This document shows positions 9,679 through 19,646 of a stretch of DNA of 64,000 nt, piece after piece; the stretch's first letter is position 1; the number at the start of each line of letters is the position of its first letter. Location of the stretch: contig CANMRV010000003.1 in NCBI GenBank assembly GCA_947500435.1, positions 479,271 through 543,270 of the forward strand. Reading direction: 5' to 3'. Position numbers and translations under genes: made by a program. Origin of the DNA: an uncultured Flavobacteriaceae bacterium (GTDB taxonomy: Bacteria; Bacteroidota; Bacteroidia; Flavobacteriales; Flavobacteriaceae). The notes below the pieces were generated by a model. That model was not told the DNA's origin. It saw only the letters and a program-made list of their open reading frames with translations, and searched no databases.

Positions 9679-12600
9679 CGAATGCGAATACCTTAGGTTT
9701 GTTATCGTTGATGGCCGTAATCAGGAATTTCTTCCCTTTTGAATCTTTGAATTGCATGAGGTGTTTTACCTCATTACGAACAAAGAAACCACTGGTATTA
9801 TAATCTTGCCATTCGAAACCCATTTTACCATCGCCGAGAAGAACGTTGCCATAATTGGCATCTAAACGGGAATACTGAGGCTTGAATTCAAAATTATTAC
9901 CTGCCATTATCAAATCTAGATTCCCATCTCCATTGACATCGACGCAGGCAATTCCGCATATACAGGATAATTGCACTCGGCTTGGTAACTTCTTAATCGT
10001 AAATTTCCCGCCACCTTCATTAACCGCTATAACCGACTCCGAAATGGATGATTGTTTCATAATCGATTTTTCAAAAATAGGTTTGGGAAATAGTTCGCCC
10101 ACTGTTTTCAGGGCGTAAACAGAAGCTTTGATGTTTTGCTTTTTTAGCGCTGTAATTTGCGCCGTCATTTCTTGTTTTTGATGCAAGGGATAGTCTTTAC
10201 CACTTTGACTTTGGGTAACAATTTGTTCAAGGGTACCATTATTGTCATAATCATTTATCCAAATTTTCATTGGATTTTCTGTTGAGGCCTTGTAGTGTAA
10301 ATTGCTTCCTTGATTGCCAAGGATAAGATCGTTGTCTCCATCATTATCCAAATCTGCCGACGTGACCACATTCCACCAACCTGGTAAACTGTCCAATGAA
10401 GTTGGGATTTTAATTAATCGGCGACCAGAATTTTTATAAATTTTAGTAGTTCCCCATTCTGAAACTGTGACAAGGTCTTTTTTGGAATCACCATCCATGT
10501 CCGTCCAGGCAGCATTTGTCACCATTCCGGCATTTTTCAAATCGTAGGCATAGCGTTCTGTAGCATCTTCAAATGTTCCGTCGCCGTTATTCGCTAAAAA
10601 CAAATGATTAGGGTCAAGGCCATATGTACCTACCACACTTCTTGAGCCAACAAATACATCGATATCACCATCGTTGTCAAAATCATAAGGGGCGATTGTA
10701 GAGATGTTCTTAAAAGTTGAAGGCAATTGCTCTTTTGATTTGCTAAAAGTACCCTTCCCATCGTTTAAATAGATTCTTACTCTATAGTTCTGCTCTTCGC
10801 CGACTTGATTTCCTCCGGAGCCAACCATAAGGTCCATATCAGAATCACCATCCACATCAAAGAATGCAGCAGCGGTATCTTCATAGTTTGCATGTTCAGC
10901 AAAGACATTTTGAGAAACCAATTTTAGTTTCCCATTGCCGCTGTGTTTGTATAAGTTTGCGGAGTATCCCTTGGCTCCTCCAATAAAAACATCTTCGTTT
11001 CCGTCTCCGTCAACATCAGCGACAGCAGTTGAAGGGCCTTCCTGAGAAAGGGTTTTATAAATAAGACCTTCATAATCAAAATCATTATAACTATTTTCTT
11101 TATGAGATATGAGGTTATTGTTCTCTACCTCCTGAAGTAAAGTCTTTTTATTTTCGATTTTCCAAGGATTGTGAGGTTTATCAGAGGAATCATATTTCAA
11201 GCTCAATTTCTGATTGGCTTTGACATCAACCATTTTTTGCGAACGGTTATCTGGCCAAATTACACGAAGTGAGTCAATTGTATTTTTTTTACCAAGACCT
11301 ATTGTCATTGTATAATCCATAGAAGATTGAAACCCTCGTGACGGAATTTGTTCTTGTATTACGGTCTTATCATCATAGTATAACAGTACCGTGGCTCCGA
11401 TAGCAAATCTATTTTTGTCAGCACCTTCAAGGCTAATTTTGATATAGTTGTTGTCGGTAAACTCATTCGTGCGGTTTTCATATATGAAAGATTCCATATT
11501 TACATTGTTCACAACAAGTTCCAAATCACCATCATTGTCCAAATCACCGTATGCTGCTCCATTTGACATACTAGGAATTTCAAAGCCCCAATCTGCATTG
11601 GCATTTGAAAAGGTAATATCCCCATTGTTCTTATACGCATAATTAGGTTGTGGTCGAATCGGCATTTTATTGATGATGGAATCAATAGATTCCTTTCTAC
11701 CCGTCAAAGCCATTTTTTGAATGATTTCGTTGGCAAAAAAGTCCACAAAATCTAAGTCTGTCAAATCGTGATTGATACCATTGGTAATATAAATATCGCG
11801 CAGTCCATCATTGTCCATATCGACAAGGAGACCTGCCCAACTCCAATCCGTGGCATCTACACCGCTGAAATAGGCAACTTCGGAAAAAGTGCCATTTCCA
11901 TTATTAAGTTGTAACGTGTTTTGAATGTATTGCTGATAAAAATCTTTGCTCTGTTTTAGTTTGAAGACATTATATCCTTCAAATTCCATTACTGCCTTTA
12001 CCCGTTCATCGGCTTCAGGTAACATATCAGTTATAAAAATCTCTGAATTACCATCGTTGTTTATATCAGCAATATCAATTCCCATGGCGGAGAGTGATAA
12101 ATGCTGTGTCCATTCTTTGATTTCCTCTGTAAAAGTTCCATCTTGATTGTTGATGTATAGATAATCCCGTTCGTAAAAATCATTAGAAACATAAAGATCA
12201 GGATATAAATCTTTGTTGATATCCGTAACCATTACACCTAGACCAAAACCGATAAGGCTACCATAAATTCCTGCATCTTCGCTAACATCCACAAATTTTC
12301 CATCATCATTTCTGAGTAGCATATCACCGACACCTTTGAAAATATCTGGAACACCTTCCCAATCTTGTGCGCGGACATGACGTTGTTCAGCATAGCCCAA
12401 GCTGCTTACCGGAATGTTACTGTTGTTCAAAATGTACGCATCGAGGTCTCCATCTTTATCGTAGTCAAAGAATGTAGCATGCGTTGAAAATCCTGTTTTG
12501 GCGAGATTGTATTCTGCTGCATTTTCTGAAAATGTCAGGTCACCATTATTGATGTAAAGGTCATTATCATGATTATTGCCCTTCATGTTACCCGCATTGC

Positions 12601-13042
12601 TGACATAAATATCAAGCAGCCCATCGGCGTTGATATCGACCATATTAACACCTGTTGACCATGGCTTGTTGCCTTCTATTCCCGCTTTTGCCGAAATATC
12701 CTCAAAGGTTAGATTGCCTTTGTTGAGGTATAGTTTGTTGGGTACCATATTACCCGTTAGGTAGATATCTGCTAGGCCGTCATTGTTGATATCGCCAATG
12801 GCAACTCCGCCGCCATTGTAAAAATTCCGATATTTGAAAATGTTGAAATCCTTTTGGTTTTCAACTGAGTTGATAAAATCAATTCCGGTTTTTTCAGAAG
12901 GGAGGAGAGAAAATAGTTTAGGACTTTTACTCTCACCGTTATCTACTTCTTCCTCGTTCGAAGTGCAAGAAAGTATTGTGGAAATAAAAAGCAATAGATA
13001 AACTACTTTGCTAATTTTTGTTGTTGTCATACAATTAAACAT
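9671..13042 (-). CDS. FG-GAP/VCBS repeat lipoprotein with ASPIC/UnbV domain, paralogue of the next gene
   Basis: 1,123 residues from the first ATG; a second in-frame ATG at 13030 gives a better signal peptide (MTTTKISK..., lipobox Cys22, STILSC) and is probably the true start. The architecture is the same as its neighbour: FG-GAP calcium loops (DINNDGLAD, DINADGLLD, DYDKDGDLD, DLDNDGDLE), an ASPIC/UnbV segment near residues 545-620 (RGFQSSMDY, DSLRVIWPDN), then more FG-GAP units. It is the first gene of the five-gene run reaching down to 3317. Two adjacent paralogues suggest a tandem duplication followed by divergence. Confidence 0.88.
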   Translation of the reverse strand: MFNCMTTTKISKVVYLLLFISTILSCTSNEEEVDNGESKSPKLFSLLPSEKTGIDFINSVENQKDFNIFKYRNFYNGGGVAIGDINNDGLADIYLTGNMVPNKLYLNKGNLTFEDISAKAGIEGNKPWSTGVNMVDINADGLLDIYVSNAGNMKGNNHDNDLYINNGDLTFSENAAEYNLAKTGFSTHATFFDYDKDGDLDAYILNNSNIPVSSLGYAEQRHVRAQDWEGVPDIFKGVGDMLLRNDDGKFVDVSEDAGIYGSLIGFGLGVMVTDINKDLYPDLYVSNDFYERDYLYINNQDGTFTEEIKEWTQHLSLSAMGIDIADINNDGNSEIFITDMLPEADERVKAVMEFEGYNVFKLKQSKDFYQQYIQNTLQLNNGNGTFSEVAYFSGVDATDWSWAGLLVDMDNDGLRDIYITNGINHDLTDLDFVDFFANEIIQKMALTGRKESIDSIINKMPIRPQPNYAYKNNGDITFSNANADWGFEIPSMSNGAAYGDLDNDGDLELVVNNVNMESFIYENRTNEFTDNNYIKISLEGADKNRFAIGATVLLYYDDKTVIQEQIPSRGFQSSMDYTMTIGLGKKNTIDSLRVIWPDNRSQKMVDVKANQKLSLKYDSSDKPHNPWKIENKKTLLQEVENNNLISHKENSYNDFDYEGLIYKTLSQEGPSTAVADVDGDGNEDVFIGGAKGYSANLYKHSGNGKLKLVSQNVFAEHANYEDTAAAFFDVDGDSDMDLMVGSGGNQVGEEQNYRVRIYLNDGKGTFSKSKEQLPSTFKNISTIAPYDFDNDGDIDVFVGSRSVVGTYGLDPNHLFLANNGDGTFEDATERYAYDLKNAGMVTNAAWTDMDGDSKKDLVTVSEWGTTKIYKNSGRRLIKIPTSLDSLPGWWNVVTSADLDNDGDNDLILGNQGSNLHYKASTENPMKIWINDYDNNGTLEQIVTQSQSGKDYPLHQKQEMTAQITALKKQNIKASVYALKTVGELFPKPIFEKSIMKQSSISESVIAVNEGGGKFTIKKLPSRVQLSCICGIACVDVNGDGNLDLIMAGNNFEFKPQYSRLDANYGNVLLGDGKMGFEWQDYNTSGFFVRNEVKHLMQFKDSKGKKFLITAINDNKPKVFAFDD

Positions 13043-13358
13043 GCAATTCTTTTTTCCAAAATAATCTGAATTGATATGCGCTAAAAAAATCGTTTTTTCA
13101 ATCAGATTTTAGGCTTTTAGAGCATTCTTTAATGCCCTATTTTACGGACTTAACCATACTCTAAATGTGGCAGCGCAAGATATGCAATCTTTGATGAACA
13201 GTAAAGTTGGCAATAGTTAATATTTATCAAAAATGACATCTGGTTTTGTACTAAAACGATAGAGTTGTTTTCTCTTTTGTTACAAATACTTTCTCTAAGA
13301 GTGATATTCTATTAAAATCCAATATATTTAGAAAAATAATCAAACCAAATTCATTCGA
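13043..13358. other. 316 bp divergent intergenic region
   Basis: Region between the UnbV operon (minus) and the symporter gene (plus), so it should hold both promoters. A run of seven A, TCG, then six T at 13083-13098 forms a simple A/T palindrome that could be an operator or only low complexity. I found no convincing TAnnTTTG element on either strand and no RNA gene. Confidence 0.4.
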
Positions 13359-14945
13359 ATGTTAGGAATAGTTTCATTTTTAGGCTTTACCACTTTGGTT
13401 GCCATTATTGCTTATTTATCTACCAGAAAAACTAACGAAAAGTCTTCCGATGGATACTTTTTAGGAGGACGAAGTCTTACGGCGGGCGTCATAGCTGGTT
13501 CTCTTCTGTTGACAAATCTATCTACCGAGCAGATTGTTGGACTTAATGGTGATGCTTATCGTGACGGTATTTTGGTAATGGCTTGGGAGACCTTGGCGGC
13601 AATCGCCATGGTTATATGTGCTATATTTCTATTACCGAGATATTTAAAGGGCGGTATAAGTACTATTCCTACTTATCTAGAAAGAAGGTTTGATACAACA
13701 ACCAAAGCATTGACTTCAGGTTTGTTTTTAAGTGGTTACGCCATTGTGCTTTTGCCTATTGTGTTGTATTCAGGTTCTTTGGCAATCAGCGGAATGTTCG
13801 ATTTGCCAGGTAAACTGGGTATTTCAGAATGGGCATCTATCTGGGTTTGTGTTTGGAGCATTGGGATAATTGGAGGTGTCTATGCAATTTTTGGGGGACT
13901 TAAAGCAGTTGCGGTATCAGATAGTATCAATGCTATTGGATTATTGTTGGGAGGTCTTTTAATTCCCGTTTTTGGTCTTCTGGCAATTAGTGATGATAAT
14001 AGTATTTTGGGCGGAATTTCGAAACTGACTACAGAGCATCCGGAAAAATTCAATGCCATTGGGTCTGAGTCTTCAAGTATACCTTTTGCTACCATTTTTA
14101 CAGGGATGGTTCTAGTACAGTTATTTTATTGGGGAACGAATCAACAAATTATACAACGAGCACTTGGAGCTAAAAATTTAGTGGAAGGTCAAAAGGGACT
14201 AATGCTAGCGGCATTTTTTAAAATTCTTGGCCCTATAATCGTTGTTTTGCCGGGTATTATCGCTTTTCACATGTTTGATGGACAATTGGAAAGGGCGGAC
14301 CAAGCATATCCGAAATTAGTGGCTGAAGTGCTTCCACCTGCATTTGTTGGTTTTTTTGCTGCGGTTCTTTTTGGAGCTATTTTGAGTTCTTTTAATAGCG
14401 CTTTGAACAGTTGCGTTACACTTTTCGGTATTGATATTTATAAGCAGTATATTAATAAAGAGGCTCCTGAGAAGCAAATTGTAGCTAAAGGAAAACAGTT
14501 TGGTATTGGTCTGGCCATTTTTTCAATGGTATTGGCTCCATTTCTTTATTACGCTTCAAGCGGACTATTTGGGTACTTGCAGCAAGTCAATGGGGCTTAT
14601 AGCATACCGATTTTATCTGTAATTGTTATAGGGTTTTTGACCAAACGTGTCCCGGCTATTGCCGCAAAAGCAGGGATAATATTTGCATTCGTTGTCTATG
14701 TTACGTACATCATACTTTCTAGGGGCATGGGGGTCGAATGGTTACCACATATGCTCCATATGCAAGCGATTACCTTTGTGCTTACTATTGCTTTGATGCT
14801 AATCATTGGGAATTTAAAACCGAGGGAAACAGATTATGTACAGAAATACACTAATGAGGTTGATATAAGTACATGGAAATATGTGAAACCAGTAGGTATT
14901 GCAATAACCTTGGTGGTAATAAGCACGTATATTATTTTTAGATAG
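13359..14945 (+). CDS. Sodium:solute symporter (SSS/SLC5 family), probable sugar transporter
   Basis: 528 residues with about 13-14 hydrophobic segments. Family landmarks include the N-terminal pattern SSDGYFLGGRSLTAG, the conserved GGLKAV turn after TM5, and the long central QQIIQRALGA stretch found in SGLT-like members. It is an inner-membrane protein that would couple sodium entry to solute uptake. It is convergent with xylA, separated by a strong bidirectional terminator, and lies beside the xylBA and alpha-glucan genes, so a monosaccharide such as xylose or glucose is a reasonable substrate guess. The exact substrate is inference. Confidence 0.88.
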   Translation: MLGIVSFLGFTTLVAIIAYLSTRKTNEKSSDGYFLGGRSLTAGVIAGSLLLTNLSTEQIVGLNGDAYRDGILVMAWETLAAIAMVICAIFLLPRYLKGGISTIPTYLERRFDTTTKALTSGLFLSGYAIVLLPIVLYSGSLAISGMFDLPGKLGISEWASIWVCVWSIGIIGGVYAIFGGLKAVAVSDSINAIGLLLGGLLIPVFGLLAISDDNSILGGISKLTTEHPEKFNAIGSESSSIPFATIFTGMVLVQLFYWGTNQQIIQRALGAKNLVEGQKGLMLAAFFKILGPIIVVLPGIIAFHMFDGQLERADQAYPKLVAEVLPPAFVGFFAAVLFGAILSSFNSALNSCVTLFGIDIYKQYINKEAPEKQIVAKGKQFGIGLAIFSMVLAPFLYYASSGLFGYLQQVNGAYSIPILSVIVIGFLTKRVPAIAAKAGIIFAFVVYVTYIILSRGMGVEWLPHMLHMQAITFVLTIALMLIIGNLKPRETDYVQKYTNEVDISTWKYVKPVGIAITLVVISTYIIFR

Positions 14946-14966
14946 GTATACCGAAATAGTTTAAGT

Positions 14967-14999
14967 AAAAAATCCGGCCCTTTTAGGGCCGGATTTTTT
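14967..14999. terminator. Bidirectional intrinsic terminator
   Basis: Perfect 14 bp stem (14967-14980 with 14986-14999), 5-base loop, A-run on one side and T-run on the other. It sits between the convergent symporter and xylA genes and can stop transcription from both sides. Confidence 0.92.
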
Positions 15000-15026
15000 G
15001 TTGATAGAGCCGTGCTTAATTCGTTT

Positions 15027-16352
15027 CTATATATATTGATTCACAATATTTTCAAACAGTTCTTGCTTTCCACTTTGCAGCTCAAGTTCACCATTATCTT
15101 TAGCAATTTCATACAAAGCTTTAAAATCCAATTTTCCATCTTCGAAATCCTTTCCTTTTCCAGAATCAAATGAGCTATAGCGCTTTTCTCGAAGTGAATC
15201 GTAGGGTGAAGAAGAAATGATTTTATCAGCAACCAATAAGGCTCGAGCAAAAGTATCTGCTCCACCGATATGTGCATGGAAAACATCATCCATATCAGTC
15301 GAATTCCTTCGGATTTTAGCATCAAAATTAATGCCGCCACCTTGTAATCCGCCAGCTTTTAAGAATACAAGCATTGCTTCGGTAACTTCACCGATATTAT
15401 TTGGAAACTGATCTGTATCCCATCCGTTTTGATAGTCGCCACGGTTGGCATCTACGCTTCCTAGCATGCCATGCGCAGCGGCTATTTCCAATTCATGCTG
15501 CATCGTATGACTTGCTAAAGTAGCATGGTTCACCTCAATATTGAGTTTGAAATCATCTTGCAATCCATATTGATGTAAAAACCCAACAACCGTAGCACAG
15601 TCAAAGTCATACTGATGCTTCATTGGTTCCATGGGTTTAGGCTCTATAAAGAAATTTCCTCTAAAACCTTGAGCTCTTGCATAGTCTCTTGCCATTCCTA
15701 AGAATTTGCCCATATGATCGAGTTCACGCTTCATGTCAGTATTTAAAAGGGACATATAGCCTTCACGACCTCCCCAAAAAACGTAATTTTCACCGTCTAA
15801 CGCTATAGTAGCATCCAAAGCCAATTTTATTTGTCCACCTGCGCGAGCCAAAACATTGAAATCAGGATTGGTAGCTGCACCATTCATATAACGAGGATTT
15901 GAAAAGCAATTCGCTGTACCCCACAATAATTTTACTCCGGATTCGGCCTTTTTTTCCTTTATGTAGTCGACAATAGTGGCCAGTCGTTTTTCGGATTCAG
16001 CAAATGTGGCCGCCTCTTGAATCAAATCAAAATCATGGAAACAGAAGTAATCAAAGCCCATTTTGGTTATGAATTCGAAGGCGGCATCTGCCTTTGCTTT
16101 AGCTGCTTCAACAGCATCGGTGGGTTGATCCCATGGAAAATTTTGGGTGCCAGGTCCGAATGGATCTGCGCCTTGTCCGCAGAAGGTATGCCAGTACGCT
16201 ATGGCGAATTTGAAGTGCTCAGCCATTGTTTTGCCTGCGACAACCTGCTCTGGATTATAATATTTAAATGCTAAGGGGTTATCAGATTCCTTGCCTTCGA
16301 ATTTTATTTGCCCAATTCCCTTAAAATATTCTTTGTTACCTATTGTCGCCAT
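15027..16352 (-). CDS. xylA: Xylose isomerase
   Basis: 441 residues, the usual length of class II (long) xylose isomerases. It converts D-xylose to D-xylulose in the cytoplasm. Active-site segments are intact: CFHDFDLI (His106 region), the metal-binding FIEPKP, the [12 protein letters not shown] segment and GSVDANRGD followed by GWDTDQFP. It lies one base after the xylB stop, so xylB and xylA form an operon read leftwards. The terminator at 14967-14999 follows it. Confidence 0.95.
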   Translation of the reverse strand: MATIGNKEYFKGIGQIKFEGKESDNPLAFKYYNPEQVVAGKTMAEHFKFAIAYWHTFCGQGADPFGPGTQNFPWDQPTDAVEAAKAKADAAFEFITKMGFDYFCFHDFDLIQEAATFAESEKRLATIVDYIKEKKAESGVKLLWGTANCFSNPRYMNGAATNPDFNVLARAGGQIKLALDATIALDGENYVFWGGREGYMSLLNTDMKRELDHMGKFLGMARDYARAQGFRGNFFIEPKPMEPMKHQYDFDCATVVGFLHQYGLQDDFKLNIEVNHATLASHTMQHELEIAAAHGMLGSVDANRGDYQNGWDTDQFPNNIGEVTEAMLVFLKAGGLQGGGINFDAKIRRNSTDMDDVFHAHIGGADTFARALLVADKIISSSPYDSLREKRYSSFDSGKGKDFEDGKLDFKALYEIAKDNGELELQSGKQELFENIVNQYI

Positions 16353-16353
16353 A

Positions 16354-17838
16354 TTAGTTACTTTTTAATAATTGTTCTAGTTTGTTTTTCCATTTTTGAT
16401 ATGCGTTTGAATATGCTTCCTTGTTCGCTAAGGGCTTAAAGCCCATAACATAATCATTGTCCATAATCTGCTTGCCAAAAGTGTCAAAATCACCTTTGTA
16501 CAACTGACATGCTCTAGCAGCTCCTATTGCTCCGGTAGTATTATATATTTCGATTTCTTGGCCGATTAGTGTGGCTATAGTATTCGAAAAAATTTCCGAA
16601 CGGAAGAGGTTGTCATTACCAGCGCGTATTACGTTGGCTTCGAGTTTATCTGATTTCATGATTTCCATCCCATAAACAAAAGAAAAGGCAATACCCTCCA
16701 AAGCTGCTCTACATAAATGGGCCTTGGTATGATTATTTAAATTTAGATTGGATAGCTGGGTGCCTAAAGTTTTATTATCTAACATGCGCTCAGCACCATT
16801 CCCGAATGGGTGTATAGTAACCCCATCAGAACCAATAGGAATGGAATTCGCTAGTTCATTCATTTCCTCATAAGATGAAACTTTAAGATTGTTCAATAAC
16901 CAGCGGTATTGAATACCTGCTCCGTTGATGCATAAAAGTTTACCGATACGTGGATTATCAAAACCATAATTGACATGTGCAAAATTGTTGACGCGAGAAC
17001 TTTCTTTGACTGAGAGACTATCGGTTACGGCGTATACAACCCCAGAAGTTCCACCAGTCGCTGCAACTTCTCCTGTGTTAAATACATTTAGGGAAAGCGC
17101 ATTGTTAGGTTGATCGCCTGCTCTATATAAGATGGGGGTGCCTTCAGACAAACCGGATTGCAATGCACCTTTTTGTGAGACTTGGCCTTGAACTGAAAAT
17201 GTATCCACGATTTCAGGAACAAGTTCTTTTTGTATACCATAATGTTCTAATAGCCAATTAGCGATAGTATTGGACTTAAAATCCCAAAAAATTCCTTCGG
17301 ATAATCCCGAAATTGTTGAGCAAATTTCCCCACCTAACTTATAGGCGATGTAGTCACCAGGAAGCATGAATTTGTAAATCTTGCTATAGAGCTCAGGCTC
17401 ATTTTCTTTTACCCACTTTAATTTGGAGGCCGTAAAATTTCCTGGGGAATTCAACAGTTGTTCCGCGCACTTTTCGTTACCCAAATCATCAAACGCTTTT
17501 TGGCCGATTTCAACGGCTCTACTATCGCACCAGATTATTGAATTTCGTAGTGGACTTCCTGCTTTATCAACTGCTACCAAGCCATGCATTTGATACGATA
17601 TACCAATGCCAGTAACAGCAGTGGATTTAATATTATTTTCCTTGAGAAGTCTTTTCGTAGCATTGCAAATATGCAGCCACCAATCATCAGGATGTTGTTC
17701 TGCCCAACCATTATGAACCGCTAGCATTTCCATTTCCGTTTTCGGCTCATTAACAACAGCGATGCTTTTCCCTGTGGAAATATCTACAACTGCTGCCTTT
17801 ATAGAAGAACTGCCAATATCATATCCAATAGTGTACAT
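16354..17838 (-). CDS. xylB: Xylulokinase (FGGY family)
   Basis: 494 residues. An FGGY carbohydrate kinase with the N-terminal phosphate-binding [15 protein letters not shown] and the ATP-domain pattern [16 protein letters not shown]. The AGDQPNNAL segment resembles xylulokinases. It phosphorylates D-xylulose to D-xylulose-5-phosphate. It is the first gene of the xylBA pair. The 182 bp upstream separates it from the susD terminator and should hold its own promoter, though I see no clear TAnnTTTG element there. Confidence 0.92.
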   Translation of the reverse strand: MYTIGYDIGSSSIKAAVVDISTGKSIAVVNEPKTEMEMLAVHNGWAEQHPDDWWLHICNATKRLLKENNIKSTAVTGIGISYQMHGLVAVDKAGSPLRNSIIWCDSRAVEIGQKAFDDLGNEKCAEQLLNSPGNFTASKLKWVKENEPELYSKIYKFMLPGDYIAYKLGGEICSTISGLSEGIFWDFKSNTIANWLLEHYGIQKELVPEIVDTFSVQGQVSQKGALQSGLSEGTPILYRAGDQPNNALSLNVFNTGEVAATGGTSGVVYAVTDSLSVKESSRVNNFAHVNYGFDNPRIGKLLCINGAGIQYRWLLNNLKVSSYEEMNELANSIPIGSDGVTIHPFGNGAERMLDNKTLGTQLSNLNLNNHTKAHLCRAALEGIAFSFVYGMEIMKSDKLEANVIRAGNDNLFRSEIFSNTIATLIGQEIEIYNTTGAIGAARACQLYKGDFDTFGKQIMDNDYVMGFKPLANKEAYSNAYQKWKNKLEQLLKSN

Positions 17839-17965
17839 AAAAAGGATTTACTATAACGTTTGCGGGCTGAAAGATATCATTTTTCGGACTTTGTCACAAA
17901 CCGAATTTGAAACAATAACTTAATACCACAAAATGCGGAAATTTTGGGTTTACAGCTGAAATAAA

Positions 17966-17997
17966 AAAAGCCCTGATGAAATTTCATCAGGGCTTTT
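17966..17997 (-). terminator. Intrinsic terminator of the susCD operon
   Basis: Perfect 16+16 base inverted repeat (17966-17981 with 17982-17997), folding with a short AT loop. On the minus strand it ends in a T-run. It lies just after the susD stop and before xylB, so it separates susCD from xylBA transcription. Confidence 0.9.
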
Positions 17998-18020
17998 AAA
18001 CACTTAAAATTTAAAAAATC

Positions 18021-19628
18021 TTAGTATCCTGGGTTTTGAACTAAAGCAGGATTTGCAAGAAGTTGAGAAGCAGGAATCGGGAACAACTTGTATTTGTCGT
18101 TGCCAATTGATCCAGCCGCTTTGAACTGCCAGTCTCTTGTATACTGACCAAAACGAATTAAATCTTGTCTTCTCCAAGCTTCGGCATATAACTCACGTCC
18201 TCTTTCGTCTAATAAATCTTGTTCGCCTACAGAACCTAGCGGAGAAGCTTTTCTCAAAACTCTCAATTCGTTTACCATGGCAGTTGGATCTCCACCACTA
18301 CGCATCATAGCTTCAGCTTTCATCAAATGTGCATCTGCATATCTGAAGAATATCTCATGACCACGGAAAGCTCCAAATCGTGGGGCATATTTCATAACAC
18401 GAATACCAGTAGTTTCATCATTATTGATGATGTTGGGAGCACCGTCACCATCTAAGAAATCTCTTTTGAAAGTTAAAGGAGCACCCGCTCTATCTGTTAA
18501 CGGAGTACCGTCAAGCGCATACTGTTGTCCAACTAAGAAACCATTACCAACTTGAGAACCACTTTCAAAACCATCTTCATCTTCTGTCTGATCTCTACCA
18601 GTAAACGTAAGGCCTCCCGGAGGAACGCCACCACGTCTTTCTTCTTGCATGTCAAGTGGAGTTTCATCTAACTCAACACGGTTACTGTTTGGATCACCTT
18701 CGAAAAGGTCGTAGTATTCAGCCAATGTGCTGAATCCATTCCATCCACCACCACCTTGAGAGGTAGAATTATAGTGCAACCCGTTAAAGATACGGTTCCC
18801 AACACCAGATGCTAGTGACCAGATAGTTTCACTATCCGCAGAATCTCTAAAGAGATCAAAATACCCATCTTGAAGTGCATACCCTTCGCCAGCTATTTCA
18901 TCAACCAATGAAATAACTGCGGACATATCACCGCTGTCAACACTTCCACCTAGATAGATATGCTTGTTTAATAGTATTTTTGCTTTTAAATATCTTGCAG
19001 CAGCTTTGCTAGCTCTTCCATTAGCCTCTCCACTACTTGCCGCAACGCTAGGTAAGTTCGAAATTGCCGTATCTACATCAGCTAATATAAAATCTAGTGC
19101 AGCTTGACCAGTAAGAACTTCCGGTAAAGTAGAAGAGGGCAAAAGAACATCTCTAAAAGGAACTTGGCCATAGAAATCCAAAATAGTCCACATACTCAAA
19201 GCACGGATAAAACTAGCTTCTCCGATGTTTTCGGCAGATGGGTTACTTCTTGAATCTAAGATTTGAGAAGCAAGCAACTGGTTTCCATTCCAGTCGTTCC
19301 ATACATTAATTACAAAAACGTGCTCCGGAGTCCATAAGTGTTGGTGTAAGCTAGACCATTGTCCGTTATCACCCCAGTCAGTACCCCTGGTAGGAACGAT
19401 AGCTGCGTCAGCAGTAACTTCCATCAAGGCAAAACGGTTACCTTGGTCTCCATACTGACCATTTAACCTATTATATAATTCATCTACAGTAGATGAAGGG
19501 TCGGCCAATCCTTGGAATCCAGTACTAATAATAGAATCGGTTTCCTCAAGCTCTAAATTGGTACAGGAAGCTAATCCTACAACCAAAAGGAGGCTGGTAA
19601 AATAAAGTTTCAAATTAATTCTTTTCAT
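18021..19628 (-). CDS. SusD/RagB-family nutrient-binding lipoprotein
   Basis: 535 residues from the ATG at 19628. A TTG lies nine bases upstream in frame, but the ATG gives the normal lipoprotein signal MKRINLKLYFTSLLL with lipobox VGLASC. SusD features follow: the N-terminal helical TPR-like region (FIRALSMWTILDFYGQVPF), and the C-terminal pattern FFRYADAHLMKAEAMMRSGG and LDERGRELYAEAWRRQDLIRFG. It is surface-exposed and caps the partner SusC channel to capture oligosaccharides. It lies 18 bases after susC, in the same operon. No SusE/F-like gene follows. Confidence 0.93.
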   Translation of the reverse strand: MKRINLKLYFTSLLLVVGLASCTNLELEETDSIISTGFQGLADPSSTVDELYNRLNGQYGDQGNRFALMEVTADAAIVPTRGTDWGDNGQWSSLHQHLWTPEHVFVINVWNDWNGNQLLASQILDSRSNPSAENIGEASFIRALSMWTILDFYGQVPFRDVLLPSSTLPEVLTGQAALDFILADVDTAISNLPSVAASSGEANGRASKAAARYLKAKILLNKHIYLGGSVDSGDMSAVISLVDEIAGEGYALQDGYFDLFRDSADSETIWSLASGVGNRIFNGLHYNSTSQGGGGWNGFSTLAEYYDLFEGDPNSNRVELDETPLDMQEERRGGVPPGGLTFTGRDQTEDEDGFESGSQVGNGFLVGQQYALDGTPLTDRAGAPLTFKRDFLDGDGAPNIINNDETTGIRVMKYAPRFGAFRGHEIFFRYADAHLMKAEAMMRSGGDPTAMVNELRVLRKASPLGSVGEQDLLDERGRELYAEAWRRQDLIRFGQYTRDWQFKAAGSIGNDKYKLFPIPASQLLANPALVQNPGY

Positions 19629-19646
19629 GATATTCAATTTTTTTAA

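Noticed and set aside
13083..13098. A7-TCG-T6 palindrome upstream of the UnbV operon as a terminator
   Set aside because: It lies upstream of two divergent genes and has no gene end near it; more likely low complexity or an operator.
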